A stretch of 64,000 bases of DNA. It comes from Sympetrum striolatum (taxonomy: Eukaryota; Arthropoda; Insecta; Odonata; Libellulidae). The stretch lies in contig OX388343.1 in the NCBI GenBank assembly GCA_947579665.1, positions 105,963,657 to 106,027,656 of the forward strand, given 5' to 3'. Below the pieces are notes generated by a model, which saw only the letters and a program-made list of their open reading frames with translations, ran no database searches and was not told where the DNA came from. Every line of letters begins with the position of its first letter. The stretch's first letter is position 1. Made by a program: the position numbers and the translations under genes. Shown piece by piece: positions 1 through 9,845 of the stretch.

Positions 1-358
1 TTAAGTACAACTTAAATTAATTAATCAGATGTTGGTGACGATTATTTTTTTGTAATGTTTGTATACTACTTGCTATTATGTTTCTCAGAACTCAACAGCA
101 TTAATTATTAACTAGATTTTAGCACTCCAGCTAACAAAACAATTTGAGTAAAACTTCAAATCATTATTTCTAAAAACATCTACAATTTGATGCATAGATA
201 AACAAATGACAAAATAACACTTCAATAAGTTTTGTTTAAGAGAATAAAATTCAATAGTTTTAATTAAAACTTTAGCACTTCAGCTATAAAATAGGGTAAG
301 AAAAAACTAAAGACTTATTATTTCTATAAAAATCAGTAATTCAAACAAAAATACTTAA
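1..358. other. AT-rich leader with a diverged duplicated block
   Basis: No gene is visible. Two blocks, starting near 116 and near 266, share the phrase tttagcac(t)ccagct followed later by attatttctataaa-like text, so they look like an old tandem duplication of about 150 bp. The missing left end of the pogo element described at 1113-5520 might lie here or outside the window, but no matching terminal repeat was seen. Confidence 0.3.
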
Positions 359-814
359 GCGGTTACTAGATCATTCGGAATCACAATTGTGGCAAACATA
401 ACTAAGACTACCTTAAACGAAAGATGTAAAGATTGTAAAGATTCCATCGACATACTCAAGAGGAGTGGGGTGTATCGTCTTAATTGTGATGACTGTGACG
501 CTTTTTATGCGGGGAAAACTGCGAGATGTTTTCAGACTAGATTGCAAGAACATAAACGTGCTTATATCCATCAAAACCCATCCGCTTCCCATTTCAGCAA
601 GCATTTATTAGAAAAAGGACATTTTAGTGAGTTCGACATGACTGTGTTGCATGAGTGTGACCGGAGTGCTAAAATAGACGCCTTAGAGATGGTTGAAATC
701 CTGAGAGGTTCTTCCTCGAACATTTTCAATGAATACCTTTTTCCCAATCCCTTTCCCATTTTGAAAACTATCCTTTCCCACCTCACCCCCTCCACCCCTA
801 CCCTTTCCATTTAA
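359..814 (+). pseudogene. GIY-YIG endonuclease C-terminus of a Penelope-like element
   Basis: The frame is open from 359 to the stop at 812-814. GIY-YIG nucleases nick target DNA for Penelope-element integration. Visible motifs are GVYRLNCDDCDAFYAGKT (the GVY...YAG version of GIY-YIG), then the conserved Arg and His in RCFQTRLQEHKRAY, preceded by a CKDC pair; paired cysteines just before and inside GIY-YIG are typical of this family. The last 25 residues are proline- and threonine-rich. Only about 145 residues remain of a protein that normally exceeds 600, and no reverse transcriptase lies upstream. It is best treated as a dead 3' fragment. A standalone GIY-YIG gene is unlikely because the element's 3' tail follows directly. 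Confidence 0.65.
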
Positions 815-1112
815 TGTGCTACTCTGTATCTTACTGTTCTCCTGTTTTTGTATCGTTGGACTTGAATTCTTTACTTTGTCTCCTTTCCCTCCCCCACCTC
901 AACTTACTCCTTCTTCCTCCCCCCCTCCCTTCCCACCTTTACTGCTTTCTGATTCGCCTACTGGTTTGTCATTTTTGTATATATTTTGTTTGTTTTTTTC
1001 GGATCCTTTTGCCTGATGATGCAGCCATGCTGCGAAACCATGGTCGCTTGTGTACCTTCTCTGTGGTCTAGTAAATGTTTTCTCAATATGGATTTTGATA
1101 ATATTAAGACCT
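359..1112 (+). mobile_element. Penelope-like retroelement, 5'-truncated 3' end
   Basis: The segment holds the C-terminal GIY-YIG endonuclease part of a Penelope-like element and its 3' tail. The reverse transcriptase is absent, as usual for 5'-truncated copies. Near 1013-1048 the tail carries tgatgatg, a short palindrome (gcagccatgctgc) and cgaaacc..ggtcgc, a layout shared with the independent 170-bp insertion at 23991-24160. The right boundary near 1112 falls where the minus-strand pogo PHD-finger frame is interrupted, so the element appears to have landed in the pogo element. Target duplications were not resolved. Confidence 0.6.
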
Positions 1113-2960
1113 TCTGTGCACTCTTCATGCGCCCAGATTTTACATTCTGTGCATTGTATACATTTTTCCCTCGGTCTGCTTTCTGAATATGCTGACATAC
1201 AAACAAGGCATTAGCACTCCTCTCCTTCTGATGATGATGATTATTCATGTTGCATGTTTATTCTTTTCCTGTTTGTAGCATTTCTTTTAGTCTTTTCTAC
1301 ATCTAATCTTTTCTTAACTTGCTTAGCTTTGATTCGTTTCATGTTTTCATATTCTCTTCTTTTTCAGGTGTATTTGTGTAGATGGTAGATTTCCTGGTTT
1401 TTCGCCCCCTGTTTGTTAATTTCCTTGGAGGAGCTTTTGGTAGTGGTCGTACTGCTTCTGGCGAAAACATAAGTGGTGTACTTGAAGTCGCGATATTTTC
1501 CGTTTGATTTGTCAACACAGGAATGGATTGAGAACTTGTAGAGGTTTTGGGTGAAATTTGCTGAACACTACCACTACTTTGATGTCCGGGTAGTGTAATC
1601 AAAGGTTCTGGATCTGCAATGATGTTTTCTTGTTCTCTGTCTGGGACTTGTAAACACTGTGGCATATTTACGGTCGGTTTTTGTACAAAAAGAGCTGCAT
1701 TAGAAAGCTTTTATCCTCAAGTGTACTAGTATTTTGAATAGAACCCTCGGTTTCCTCGATTGTATTTACAGGATTTGGACTATCTGTCACGAATGCAGGT
1801 GCAAAATTGAGTTCACTAAACATATGCTAATTAAATGGAACAATCCCAGTTGTGCGAATGCCAGCTTGAATATTGGACTGTGTAAAAGCAAGCGGCATAG
1901 CAGTAGCTTAAATCCCTGGGATGTCGTATATTGAGATTGTCTTGCCGGGGTGGCTTCGCATCCATCCATCACAGGTCGAATTTACAGCTTTCTTCAGCGG
2001 ACCGAATACAGATCGATCAAGCGGTTGGAGTTTATGTGAGCAGTGGGGAGGGAAAGATAGGATCACAATTCTTCTTGCAAAAGTCTAGTGTGTTAATGTG
2101 AATATATGAAGAGTGGTTATCAAGCAGAAGTAAGACTTTATGTGAAGGAGAAGCATTTGTATGTTTCTTGAAGTGTTCCTGGAAATGAATAAATGTTTCA
2201 TCCTACATCCAGCCAGAAGGATTTGCACGTCCAGCAGATCCTATTGGTCCATCCCTGATAAAGTGATCTTGGTATCGCACTCGCGGAAAGACGAAAAATG
2301 GAGGAATAGCATTTCCAAAGGCATTGAGCGCAAAGGCTACTGTGACTAAGGTACCCCTCTCGGCTGAAGTTACTGAACCTACTTGACGAACACCACATCT
2401 AGCTATTATTCTGTCGGGTTTTTGCAGAGTAGTTATGCCGGTCTCCTCAGCATTATATATATTTTGTGATTCAAATTTATAACGGTCCATGACAGTAGCC
2501 AAATTGTTGTAGAAAGCATCTACGTTATTTCTATTAAAGCTAGTTGCCCTAGAAAGACTTGTAGCCTGTGCTGCACGCACTGACAGTTTCGGATTTCTTC
2601 TCATAAACATGCGAAACCATTCTTCGCCAGCCATTTCGTTGTCATCCCAAGTTCGAGGTCATGATAAGTCGTACTTGATGGTTATAGTTCGTATGCCAAT
2701 CTCATAACATCCTTTTTAGTTACGCCAAAATATATGTCTGCACATCTAATTAAATATTTAGATAGCTCTTGTTCCTGGTTAAACACTCGATTGTGATCCT
2801 TATAACCCATTTCTTGATTTTCTTCGCTACCAGTCGCATCTCGTTTTCGAACATACATCAACAGGGAACAGTGGTTCATTCCATTCTTTTCTGCCGCTGT
2901 TCTTAACGAAAATCCGGCTTTTACATCTTCATAGGCTTGTTTATACTTTGATAAGTCGGC
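1113..2960 (-). pseudogene. pogo/Tigger transposase, main part (decayed)
   Basis: pogo/Tigger transposases bind terminal repeats through psq and CENP-B type helix-turn-helix domains and cut with a DDE nuclease. From 2960 leftwards the frame gives ADLSKYKQAYEDVKAG (psq HTH), a CENP-B HTH, then the DDE core: IYNAEETG near 2440-2460, LLLDNHSSY near 2110, and a shifted frame with LQPLDRSVFGP near 2020. SPEAVRPLPKAPPRK and RGRKTRKSTIY follow near 1400-1480, and a PHD-like finger CIQCTECKIWAHEEC near 1120-1165. The first catalytic Asp is Glu (codon 2446-2448), a TAG stop lies at 2203-2205 after SGWM, and there is a frameshift near 2045. The protein is therefore inactive. Confidence 0.75.
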
Positions 2961-2963
2961 CTG

Positions 2964-2997
2964 GGCCCATATTATGACTTTCTTTCGATAAGTGATA
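2964..2997. repeat. Harbinger left terminal inverted repeat
   Basis: The 34-bp repeat matches the reverse complement of 4991-5024 with one mismatch. The CTG target duplication is immediately to its left. Confidence 0.85.
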
Positions 2998-3190
2998 TTC
3001 GATAGAATTACCGTTATTTTCGATAAATCCGCCATGTTTTGCCAGTTAACGAAAGCGCAGTCGAAAGTGGTATTATGACCTACGTGATATTCGAAACTTA
3101 TCGAACGAAGCTATCGACTGCTCTGGAGGTGGTGTTAGAGACTTTCGCTAGCCAAGGAAGAGTAAAGATGGAGGACGAGATTGTATATGT

Positions 3191-3349
3191 GATGTGTACC
3201 GCAGAGCCAGAAGGAGAAGAAACCGTTTACGAGCTATTCGGAGGACATTACGGGATGCTAGTAATCCTTTCGAGATACTAGACAGCGATTTCGTACGTTT
3301 ATATCGTAGATTATATCGTTTATGTAATTACTTTGAACTTTGTCATTGA
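3191..3349 (+). pseudogene. HARBI1-like transposase N-terminal exon fragment
   Basis: In one plus frame the sequence encodes an arginine-rich stretch followed by RDASNPFEILDSDFVRLYR (3251-3307). It resembles the N-terminus of PIF/Harbinger transposases, where an Arg-Asp-x-x-x-Pro-Phe-Glu motif precedes Asp/Glu-Phe-x-x-x-(F/Y)-Arg. A stop follows at 3347-3349, and neither the helix-turn-helix nor the DDE nuclease is found downstream. A longer open frame over the same bases (3039-3281) is a shadow. The fragment assigns the surrounding element to PIF/Harbinger independently of its ends. No clear start codon or splice donor could be chosen. Confidence 0.55.
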
Positions 3350-4990
3350 CCAAGATTTATGTTTTTGGTAAATTATTTCATGCTGTACATAGTTCTCAGT
3401 TGCATATTAAGTGAAAGAAATACTTTTGCAACCTGGTATAAATACTACATATACTTAATAATTACGGTTCAACTTCTTTCCTTGAGCAAGGTTTATTTTG
3501 TTCATGGTTTTGATTTCTTTAACGGCTCACTTGTGAGCAAGAATTGAATATACGTTGGTTGAATAAACATTTTGCACCTTCATCTCGGTACTTCTTTTTT
3601 ACGACCTTCTTCAACCTATTAGCGATCTGCGTATAGTTGGGTAGGTTAAAAATGAGAACATCTTTAAATAAGTGATTTTATTTCCTTACACTGATTACAT
3701 AAACGCAAGGAAGGTAGGGCATGATGTAAAAGAAAGCCATGTTTTGATATCAATCCTTTTATTTAAGTGCAGAAAATCGCCCACGGGAAGGTGAGCGTGA
3801 AAAAACTGCGAAACCTACTCAGAGAAGCTTAAGAAAGTAAAAAAGAAGCAATGGATGATATGTCTAGTAACTTTTGTGTATCTTCAATGAAGTTTACAGC
3901 AAGTAGTACAGTAGGAACATAAGAAGTTCCATATCTCTAAGATACAAACATATGCTTTATATATCTGTATATGCCAAAAGAAATCGAGGAAAGCGAGATT
4001 AGGATTCAGAAAAGGAATAGAAACTAACTCTTTTAATACAGTTTATGTACAGTTAAAATCTTTAAAAAGCAAACATGTTCTATTAGGAATATGGCATCTG
4101 ATAGTAAAATAGGAAGATACATAAATATTTAAATAGTAGCCATGAATTAATAGTGAAGTTCTCCAAGCAGTATGAATATATAAGGAAGATAAAATCTGAG
4201 ATTCAAACAAGTAAATACATAAATATATAAGTACTACCACACAATCAAAAGTAAAAATCTACTAGAACTACCCAAAGATAAATAAGATGAAACCTGGTAG
4301 TCAAAAGTAAATATATAAATACTTGCAAATATTGAATAGTTAAAATCAGCAGTAACTATAAGAATAGATAAATAAGATGTAACCAAAGAGTGAATGAGTG
4401 CTGCTGATAATTATTAGAGATAAATTCTCACTTTTAGGTACCATCACATGTGGATGCTTGTGTTCAAATTATCGAACCCCAAAAAGGTGACTATCCTTTG
4501 GAATCCCGTTCAACTATACATAGCTTCACACTAAATTAATTTATGAAACATTAATTCACAGTTAAGTAGGGACATTACACATTAAAACGCAACACTAACC
4601 TTATTACGTTATGCTACACAATCATGGCTAAGAAATTAAATGCTATCATCTCACGACTACTTACACCATATAATTATCTTCGAAAGCATATCTCATTCTC
4701 GCAAAACATTCCATGATACATTATTAACTCTGCATACGGCTAAAGTTGAAATCTTACAATGGATCATACATACCTCATGCCTTACGAAGTTGAATTTCTT
4801 CCGCCAAATGACCTTAAACCTCGATTTCTATGACGACTTCCGGCCAAAAATCCCAAAAATACGGTCAACTTGGCAACGTCGTTCGAACGACTTATCGCAG
4901 AAGTTCTTCCGAACGAATGATAGGTAACTTGGTCTCATAATACTGTTTTTGTGTGATATTCGTTCCGGAGGCCTGCTTTCGAAGTAAACG

Positions 4991-5024
4991 TATCACTTAT
5001 CGAAAGAAAGTCATAATAAGGGCC
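4991..5024. repeat. Harbinger right terminal inverted repeat
   Basis: This is the inverted partner of 2964-2997. The CTG target duplication follows at 5025-5027. Confidence 0.85.
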
Positions 5025-5063
5025 CTGACCTCTCGTAGTCTTCCTTTGGCGTACCCTTGGCAT
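5025..5063 (-). pseudogene. pogo transposase N-terminus, severed from its body
   Basis: The start codon is at 5061-5063 on the minus strand and encodes MPRVRQRKTTRGQ, a typical basic N-terminus of pogo/Tigger transposases. Coding continues 2 kb away at 2960, because the Harbinger element lies between the last Gln codon and the following Ala codon. The start is supported by the 3' splice site (tttctaag) immediately before the ATG. Confidence 0.75.
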
Positions 5064-5308
5064 CTTAGAAACAAGAAAATTAAATAAATAAACTGTTTCA
5101 ACCGTACCTGCAAAAAAAACGTTTCAACTGTCCCCAACCCCTTCCTAGATATAAAACTGTTCCCAGTAAGAATGATTACAAATTTGAATAAAAACTAATT
5201 ATACAGCCATAATCTAAAAACTTCAATTAAAACGAAAGAAAACTCTCAATATTCTAACTTTAATAAAACCATAATAATTGCTAAAATATACAATCAAAAA
5301 ATACTTAC
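5064..5308 (-). other. predicted 5' UTR intron of the pogo element
   Basis: On the minus strand a donor (aaa|gtaagtat, GT at 5308-5307) and a pyrimidine-rich acceptor ending tttctaag (AG at 5065-5064) frame 245 nt directly before the transposase ATG. This is inferred from splice consensus only. Confidence 0.5.
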
Positions 5309-5454
5309 TTTTCCGTCAAAAAACACAATGAGGCCTTCTATACATAAACACAGCGCGCAAAGAGCGACCCAACACTAAAATTCGTATTTCGACTTATCGC
5401 CTGCTTCGCTCTCCTCTTGTACCCCTCACCTCATCACGCACGGTGTCGAGATGT

Positions 5455-5520
5455 ACGCTTTCTTTCAACCGCCCCCCGTTTCAACCGCCCCCCGTTTCAA
5501 CCGTACCCAGTCTCCCTAGT
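5455..5520. repeat. GC-rich terminal/subterminal repeats of the pogo element
   Basis: Three tandem copies of gtttcaaccgccccc-like text lie next to the presumed right end. Related gtttcaac(c/t)gt motifs recur at 5095-5140 in the 5' UTR intron. They are probably transposase-binding subterminal repeats, by analogy with other pogo elements. The precise element end is uncertain. Confidence 0.45.
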
Positions 5521-5689
5521 AGTAGTCTCCCTTTCTAAGCGTTTCACACATCTGGGAGTCGGCAGGTTAAGGCTGTTAATACTTAGCCTAGCGGTATGAA
5601 TGAAGGTAGCGTGGCCGGCTTCCCTGCCTACTATTACCCAGAGTTTTACCTCTGGTACTCATATGTACACATTTACAGGCTGATTATAC

Positions 5690-5790
5690 CTGTGGCCTCC
5701 CTGATAAATGCCGGCAGGTAATGTTAATGAATTCTTAAAAATCGCCGCAACGTATTTCAAACGGGAGGTTTGCACCCACCAGGCGTCGAA
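5690..5790. repeat. SINE-like dispersed repeat, copy 1
   Basis: The segment containing cgtatttc, acgggaggtttgcac and ggcgtcgaactcacgg resembles 6270-6345 and, more weakly, 38375-38430. The gtcgaac core is similar to a polymerase III B box in the context of tRNA-derived SINEs. No A box, tail or target duplication was identified. Confidence 0.3.
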
Positions 5791-6189
5791 CTCACGGACG
5801 TTTGTATTATTATTTAAAGAGCGCTTCCTTTGGGACATCCGTGATTTTGAATTATCGGGAATTTATATTATCGGGAAGTCTGTTAAGTATTTTTCGAAAT
5901 TTCCCGGAGTGAAACCAAAGTGGCCGTAACATTGTCCCTAATGTTTACAAACCATACATATATGATATTGACATTTCAGAAACTTGCGACCTCTTCATAC
6001 ATTCTGACACAAGTCCTTACCATTGACATGGGCTTAAAATCCCCGTGCATTCAATTATTCAAATGAGAAAATTCTGGAGCTAGGATTTAACAATCGCCTT
6101 GGTCGCCAGAGGGACACCTTTACTACGAAGAAATTTCACTAAATTGTCGTACAATTTGCCTTAGTACTCATAATTTTAAATAAGAATCT

Positions 6190-6365
6190 TCGATTAATTT
6201 CTTTTATTTTGGTGCATGACTTCGTACGACTATTATCTCCAATTTCATTTCGCCAATTAAATGAAGCCTGCAAATGGTAAAAACTAACTTTACGTGCATT
6301 TCTTACGTGGAAGATTTGCCCTGACCTAGCGTCGAACCAACAATTATCTTCGAAGACAACCGTTG
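6190..6365. repeat. SINE-like dispersed repeat, copy 2
   Basis: It shares acgtgcatttcttacgtgg and tagcgtcgaaccaac with the pieces at 5690 and 38290, with roughly collinear spacing. Divergence is high, so family membership needs alignment. Confidence 0.35.
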
Positions 6366-7260
6366 ACTCACCTTTTTCCCAAACTGAATTCTCCTTCACA
6401 CGTTTCACTATCTCCTCCTCCGAGGTCTTGTTCTTCTTTCATACCTCCAAATAACAATCTCACGAATATCTCCGACGTTCCCATTTCTGAAAATAAGAAC
6501 TCAAGTTATAAGTAAAGCATTTTCTCTTTTGATATTTTATACTATTTCAACAATACATTGGTTTGCTCCTAAGAATATTATCAACTCTTTTCATGATTTA
6601 TATCTAAAACACTGTTTTAAGAGTCAATTGTCTAGATATTTACTTTAATTTGAATTTGAGAAATATGATAAATAATTTGAGCGCACAAATTAATTAAAAA
6701 TGACAGAGAGATGCCTTATACGAGCAAAAATATAACTATAGTCTATGAGACATAATTTAAATTAAGTCAGACTTAAGATGTAATTATTCCATTTAAAAAA
6801 TTAAAGGCACGAAAGGAACTTCCGAACTTCAACGTTCATACGAGCGCCGGTCAGATACATTCGAAATCAGTTATTAATGCGGAATACATACTTAGCATTA
6901 TCAAATTTCCCCCTTATGGAGTCCCCGAAGTAAAGACTTAATTTATAGAATTACCTAAAGCTATTTGAAGAGCTTTTTCCTATCGACCGAATCCTAGAGG
7001 TACTTTGCAAACTCTATCGACACATTTTTGTATTCACTTCATTATGGAAGCCGTCAAAAATGAAATTTCAGTAACGGAATTCTAAAATAGACGAGATAGA
7101 AACTATGATAGGTATATGAAAGTCCAACCATGCTACCCTTCGTCACATTTCTACTTCCGTTTATGACATCAATTCACTGATTTTAGTGCCGAAATGTTAA
7201 TATAAATATTTAAAATGATTTGACTATCTTAAGTATATATCAAAATACTTTTGACTCGTG

Positions 7261-8719
7261 AAGTGATGAGATGCCCGGGCTCAGTCCCTTGCATAGTTAG
7301 AGCAACCGCTGAAACATTTCCTTTGCGCGATTAGACTTTCTCAACCAGAATTCTTTCTGGACATTATATCCCACGGTATTCAGATAAGATGGGACGGAGT
7401 AATTCGTCAACAAGAGATATAGAACTGCCTTGTCATTTAGTCATGTTTTTGGATTCCAATTTTAGTTTCTCTCGTGTTACCGAGCGGTTCACATCGAAAA
7501 CGGATCTTAATTTTTCAGCAGTCTTATCGACATTGGCATAGTGAGAATCCGTGTTTCGTGCTCTATCACAAAGAAATTGTACATCCAGTTTTACTTGCTG
7601 AACATACGAGGATTTTAGTCGGTGTAGGAAGTGCTGCGGAGATACTTCGAGTGTCGTGCTAAAGAAAGAGGAGCTTTACGAAGGATTTGTGAGCATAGTG
7701 TTTATTTCTAAAATGTCAGTCATTTTCTGTCTTCTTTTAAGTCGTCACAGAATAGTTCACCTTATTTAATCAAACGACGAGTCCGAAAAAGTGGTTTAAT
7801 TCTTGGAGTAAACTCCGCTCCAAAGTGAAATTCATGACATTCTTATCCTATTATGCGCGTATTTCGTCCGTGACTTTCCCTCCTCATGCTTAAATATTAT
7901 GCAAATTGTGATTGTATATGTTAAGTGATTTGTATTGTACAGGCAACAGCGATTGTTTTTGCTGCAATGTTACTTAAAGTTTGTAATTTCCGTTTCGAAA
8001 ATTCGAGACGAGGTGAAAAAGTACATGTAATAAGGGGTGCTGCTTTTGTGAGCGAAAACGGAGTATATTGTAGAGGTTGAGCCTTTACTTTGCAAATTAG
8101 TTTTTACGTATTCAATGCTCATCTGATATGTTGTAATATTTGCTCAAAATAAATTTATCTAACGGGTACTGTGATTTATTATTTAAAGGCGTTATTTAAG
8201 GAAATCTAATGAGGTATGAAAATTGAAAATACCTATCAATCGCTTTTTCGCAAGGTAATAAATTCCACTCTGTATTTTTTTAACCAGTTGCTTTTTGATC
8301 GTTTACTGTAGATGTATGAAGTTGATTAACCATATTTCTCACATATCCTTAATTTTTGATGAAAATTATTATACCTTCAGTTCATCTTAACAGAGACTTA
8401 GCTGAAACTATTGCCACATTTACTGATAACTACCAGACTGTAAATTTATCTGAGTAACTAAAATGGCAGGATATGTTTTCTAAAACGAAAGTGCGAGAAG
8501 TTACACACTCCGCTTAGATACTTTTTATGGAATTACAACCTTATGAAAAATGAGAACCTTGAATAATATAATGCTTTAGCTGATACGATATGTAAATAAC
8601 ATCTAATCACACGACGGCTCATGCTAAAGAATGTCTTTAAAACTTGGAAAGTCTTTTCTGGTGGAAACCCGAAATAAAAGTATCTTAGCTATTGTGACAC
8701 TTAAAAAAGAACGACATCA
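7261..8719. other. Non-coding stretch, nothing recognised
   Basis: Moderately AT-rich sequence with only short open frames (the longest is 7474-7662) and no motif I can name. Confidence 0.3.
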
Positions 8720-8863
8720 AGCTACCATTTTTTAATTTCAGCGTAATAGTTAGTAAAATAAATGTGGCTATAATGAAGTCAAAATTCTCTTAGCTACCAT
8801 TTTTTAATTTCAGCGTAATAGTTAGTAAAATAAATGTGGCTATAATGAAGTCAAAATTCTCTT
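8720..8863. repeat. Perfect 72-bp tandem duplication
   Basis: The unit beginning agctaccattttttaatttc occurs twice in tandem without a visible difference (8720-8791 and 8792-8863), so the duplication is recent. Confidence 0.9.
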
Positions 8864-9375
8864 AATTTTATATCCAGACGTTTTAATTTAAACCATTGAT
8901 TCTGGAAATAAATATTATTTAAAATAAGAATTTTGGATTCCACCATTTTTTTGTTCAAAATGAAATTGGATTATAAAGATATTAATTATAGATTATAAGA
9001 TTATAATTGAAAAGATTTTATTTTCGTATTTTGAGCAGTGCTGAAGTCATTTTTCGGCTATTTTATTGATATTAAATTAGGAGATTTTGATTTAAACCAT
9101 TGTCCTTGGAAAGCAATGTTATTTAAATTAAGATTCCTAAATACCACTGTTTATTAAAATGAAATTGAATTATAATGAAAATAAGTTTTATTTTGATACC
9201 TATGAGCACTGCTGAAGTCGTTTTTCAGCTATTTTCATGATGACATATTAGAGCATTTAAATTTGAACCGTTACCTTTGGATACGGTAATTTTTTGATAT
9301 ACGATTTTTGAAAACACAAAGTGTTTAATTAAATTGAGAGTGGATGATAGTTTAGATTTTATTTTGAACATTTTT
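8864..9375. repeat. Three diverged ~170-bp tandem repeats
   Basis: Each copy carries a block like tttaaaccattg(t/a), later aaatgaaattg(g/a)attata and a T-rich end. The phrase gagca(g/c)tgctgaagtc occurs at 9033 and 9203, giving a period near 170 bp. This is an old local amplification. Confidence 0.6.
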
Positions 9376-9479
9376 ATCTCCCGCGGAAATTCAACCGGAT
9401 GTGTGTATGGTTGCTAAAGACTCGAGAACCGAGAGTCGTAAAATTTTGAAATTCTGCACACTATTAAAAGTCGACCCCG

Positions 9480-9560
9480 CGCTGAGAACAGGCTACTTTT
9501 TATTTACTTAATGGTCTACGGTTCGAACCCTGCCGGATCGAAACCTTTTCATAATAAATT
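9480..9560 (+). repeat. Possible SINE fragment with a B-box motif
   Basis: ggttcgaaccctgc (about 9513-9526) matches the polymerase III internal B box, but the flanking bases do not pair as a tRNA T-arm, so a tRNA gene is not supported. It may be part of a tRNA-derived SINE. Confidence 0.3.
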
Positions 9561-9599
9561 CACCTAAAATTCAATTCCGTTCGTTGCAGGCTTCGATTC

Positions 9600-9845
9600 T
9601 TCTTCTTCTTTCTGGGATTAGGCTTTAAGCCTGTTCCGGCTTCACTTTGCCATCTTAAACGTGGTATTCCTACTCTCCTTTTACCTAATGGCTTATAATC
9701 CAAAACTTGCTTTGTAAATCTCTTTCTAGGAATTCGCAATATATGCTCTTTCTATCTGTTTTCGTATTCTATTAATCGCTCTGGCATCGCCTGAGCTCCT
9801 AGTTCATCCAAACGTTTTTTTGACTATGATATCCCATTGTTAAAC
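9600..9845 (-). pseudogene. Non-LTR retrotransposon reverse transcriptase C-terminus
   Basis: Read leftwards the frame gives LGAQAMPERLIEYENR, a stop, KEHILRIPRKRFTKQVLDYK and GKRRVGIPRLRWQSE, ending in Lys/Arg codons that merge into a ttcttcttctt-type tail. This resembles the C-terminal tail found in many arthropod non-LTR retrotransposons, where (R/K)-x-x-x-H-(I/V)-x-R-(I/M)-P-x-x-R is followed by Y-K-P-x-G-K-R-x-x-G-x-P-x-x-R-W. No polymerase motifs are present. It is a 5'-truncated dead copy with one in-frame stop near 9755. Confidence 0.6.

Larger units (their letters stand above)
2964..5024. mobile_element. PIF/Harbinger element nested in the pogo transposase
   Basis: Two 34-bp terminal inverted repeats, identical except at base 6, begin GGCCC(A/T)TATTATGAC. 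They are flanked by CTG at 2961-2963 and 5025-5027, a 3-bp target duplication as PIF/Harbinger elements make. Removing the 2,061 bp plus one CTG restores a continuous pogo frame (Gly-Gln | Ala-Asp). Inside, a plus-strand frame carries a HARBI1-like N-terminal motif. Most of the interior (3350-4980) is AT-rich, without the DDE domain and with loose local repeats around 3890-4440, so the copy is non-autonomous. Confidence 0.75.
1113..5520 (-). mobile_element. pogo/Tigger-family DNA transposon, interrupted
   Basis: The element reads leftwards: a GC-rich terminal region near 5455-5520, a 5' UTR with an intron, the transposase N-terminus at 5025-5063, a nested Harbinger element (2964-5024), the rest of the transposase down to about 1113, then the Penelope-like fragment. 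The right terminal region repeats gtttcaaccg(c)ccccc several times. The exact terminal inverted repeats and TA target duplication were not resolved, and the left end was not found. Confidence 0.7.
5521..7260. other. Non-coding AT-rich stretch with two SINE-like pieces
   Basis: Apart from the short SINE-like segments listed separately, nothing coding is recognised. Short open frames (for example 5708-5929 and 6139-6408) show no family motif. Confidence 0.35.

Noticed and set aside
814..1071. Hydrophobic plus-strand frame after the GIY-YIG gene
   Set aside because: It is pyrimidine-rich untranslated tail of the Penelope-like element; hydrophobicity follows from T/C-rich composition.
3039..3281. 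80-codon plus frame as a novel gene
   Set aside because: A different frame over the same bases carries the Harbinger N-terminal motif, so this frame is a shadow.
9513..9526. tRNA gene suggested by a perfect B box
   Set aside because: Flanking bases cannot form the T-stem and no acceptor or anticodon arm was found.
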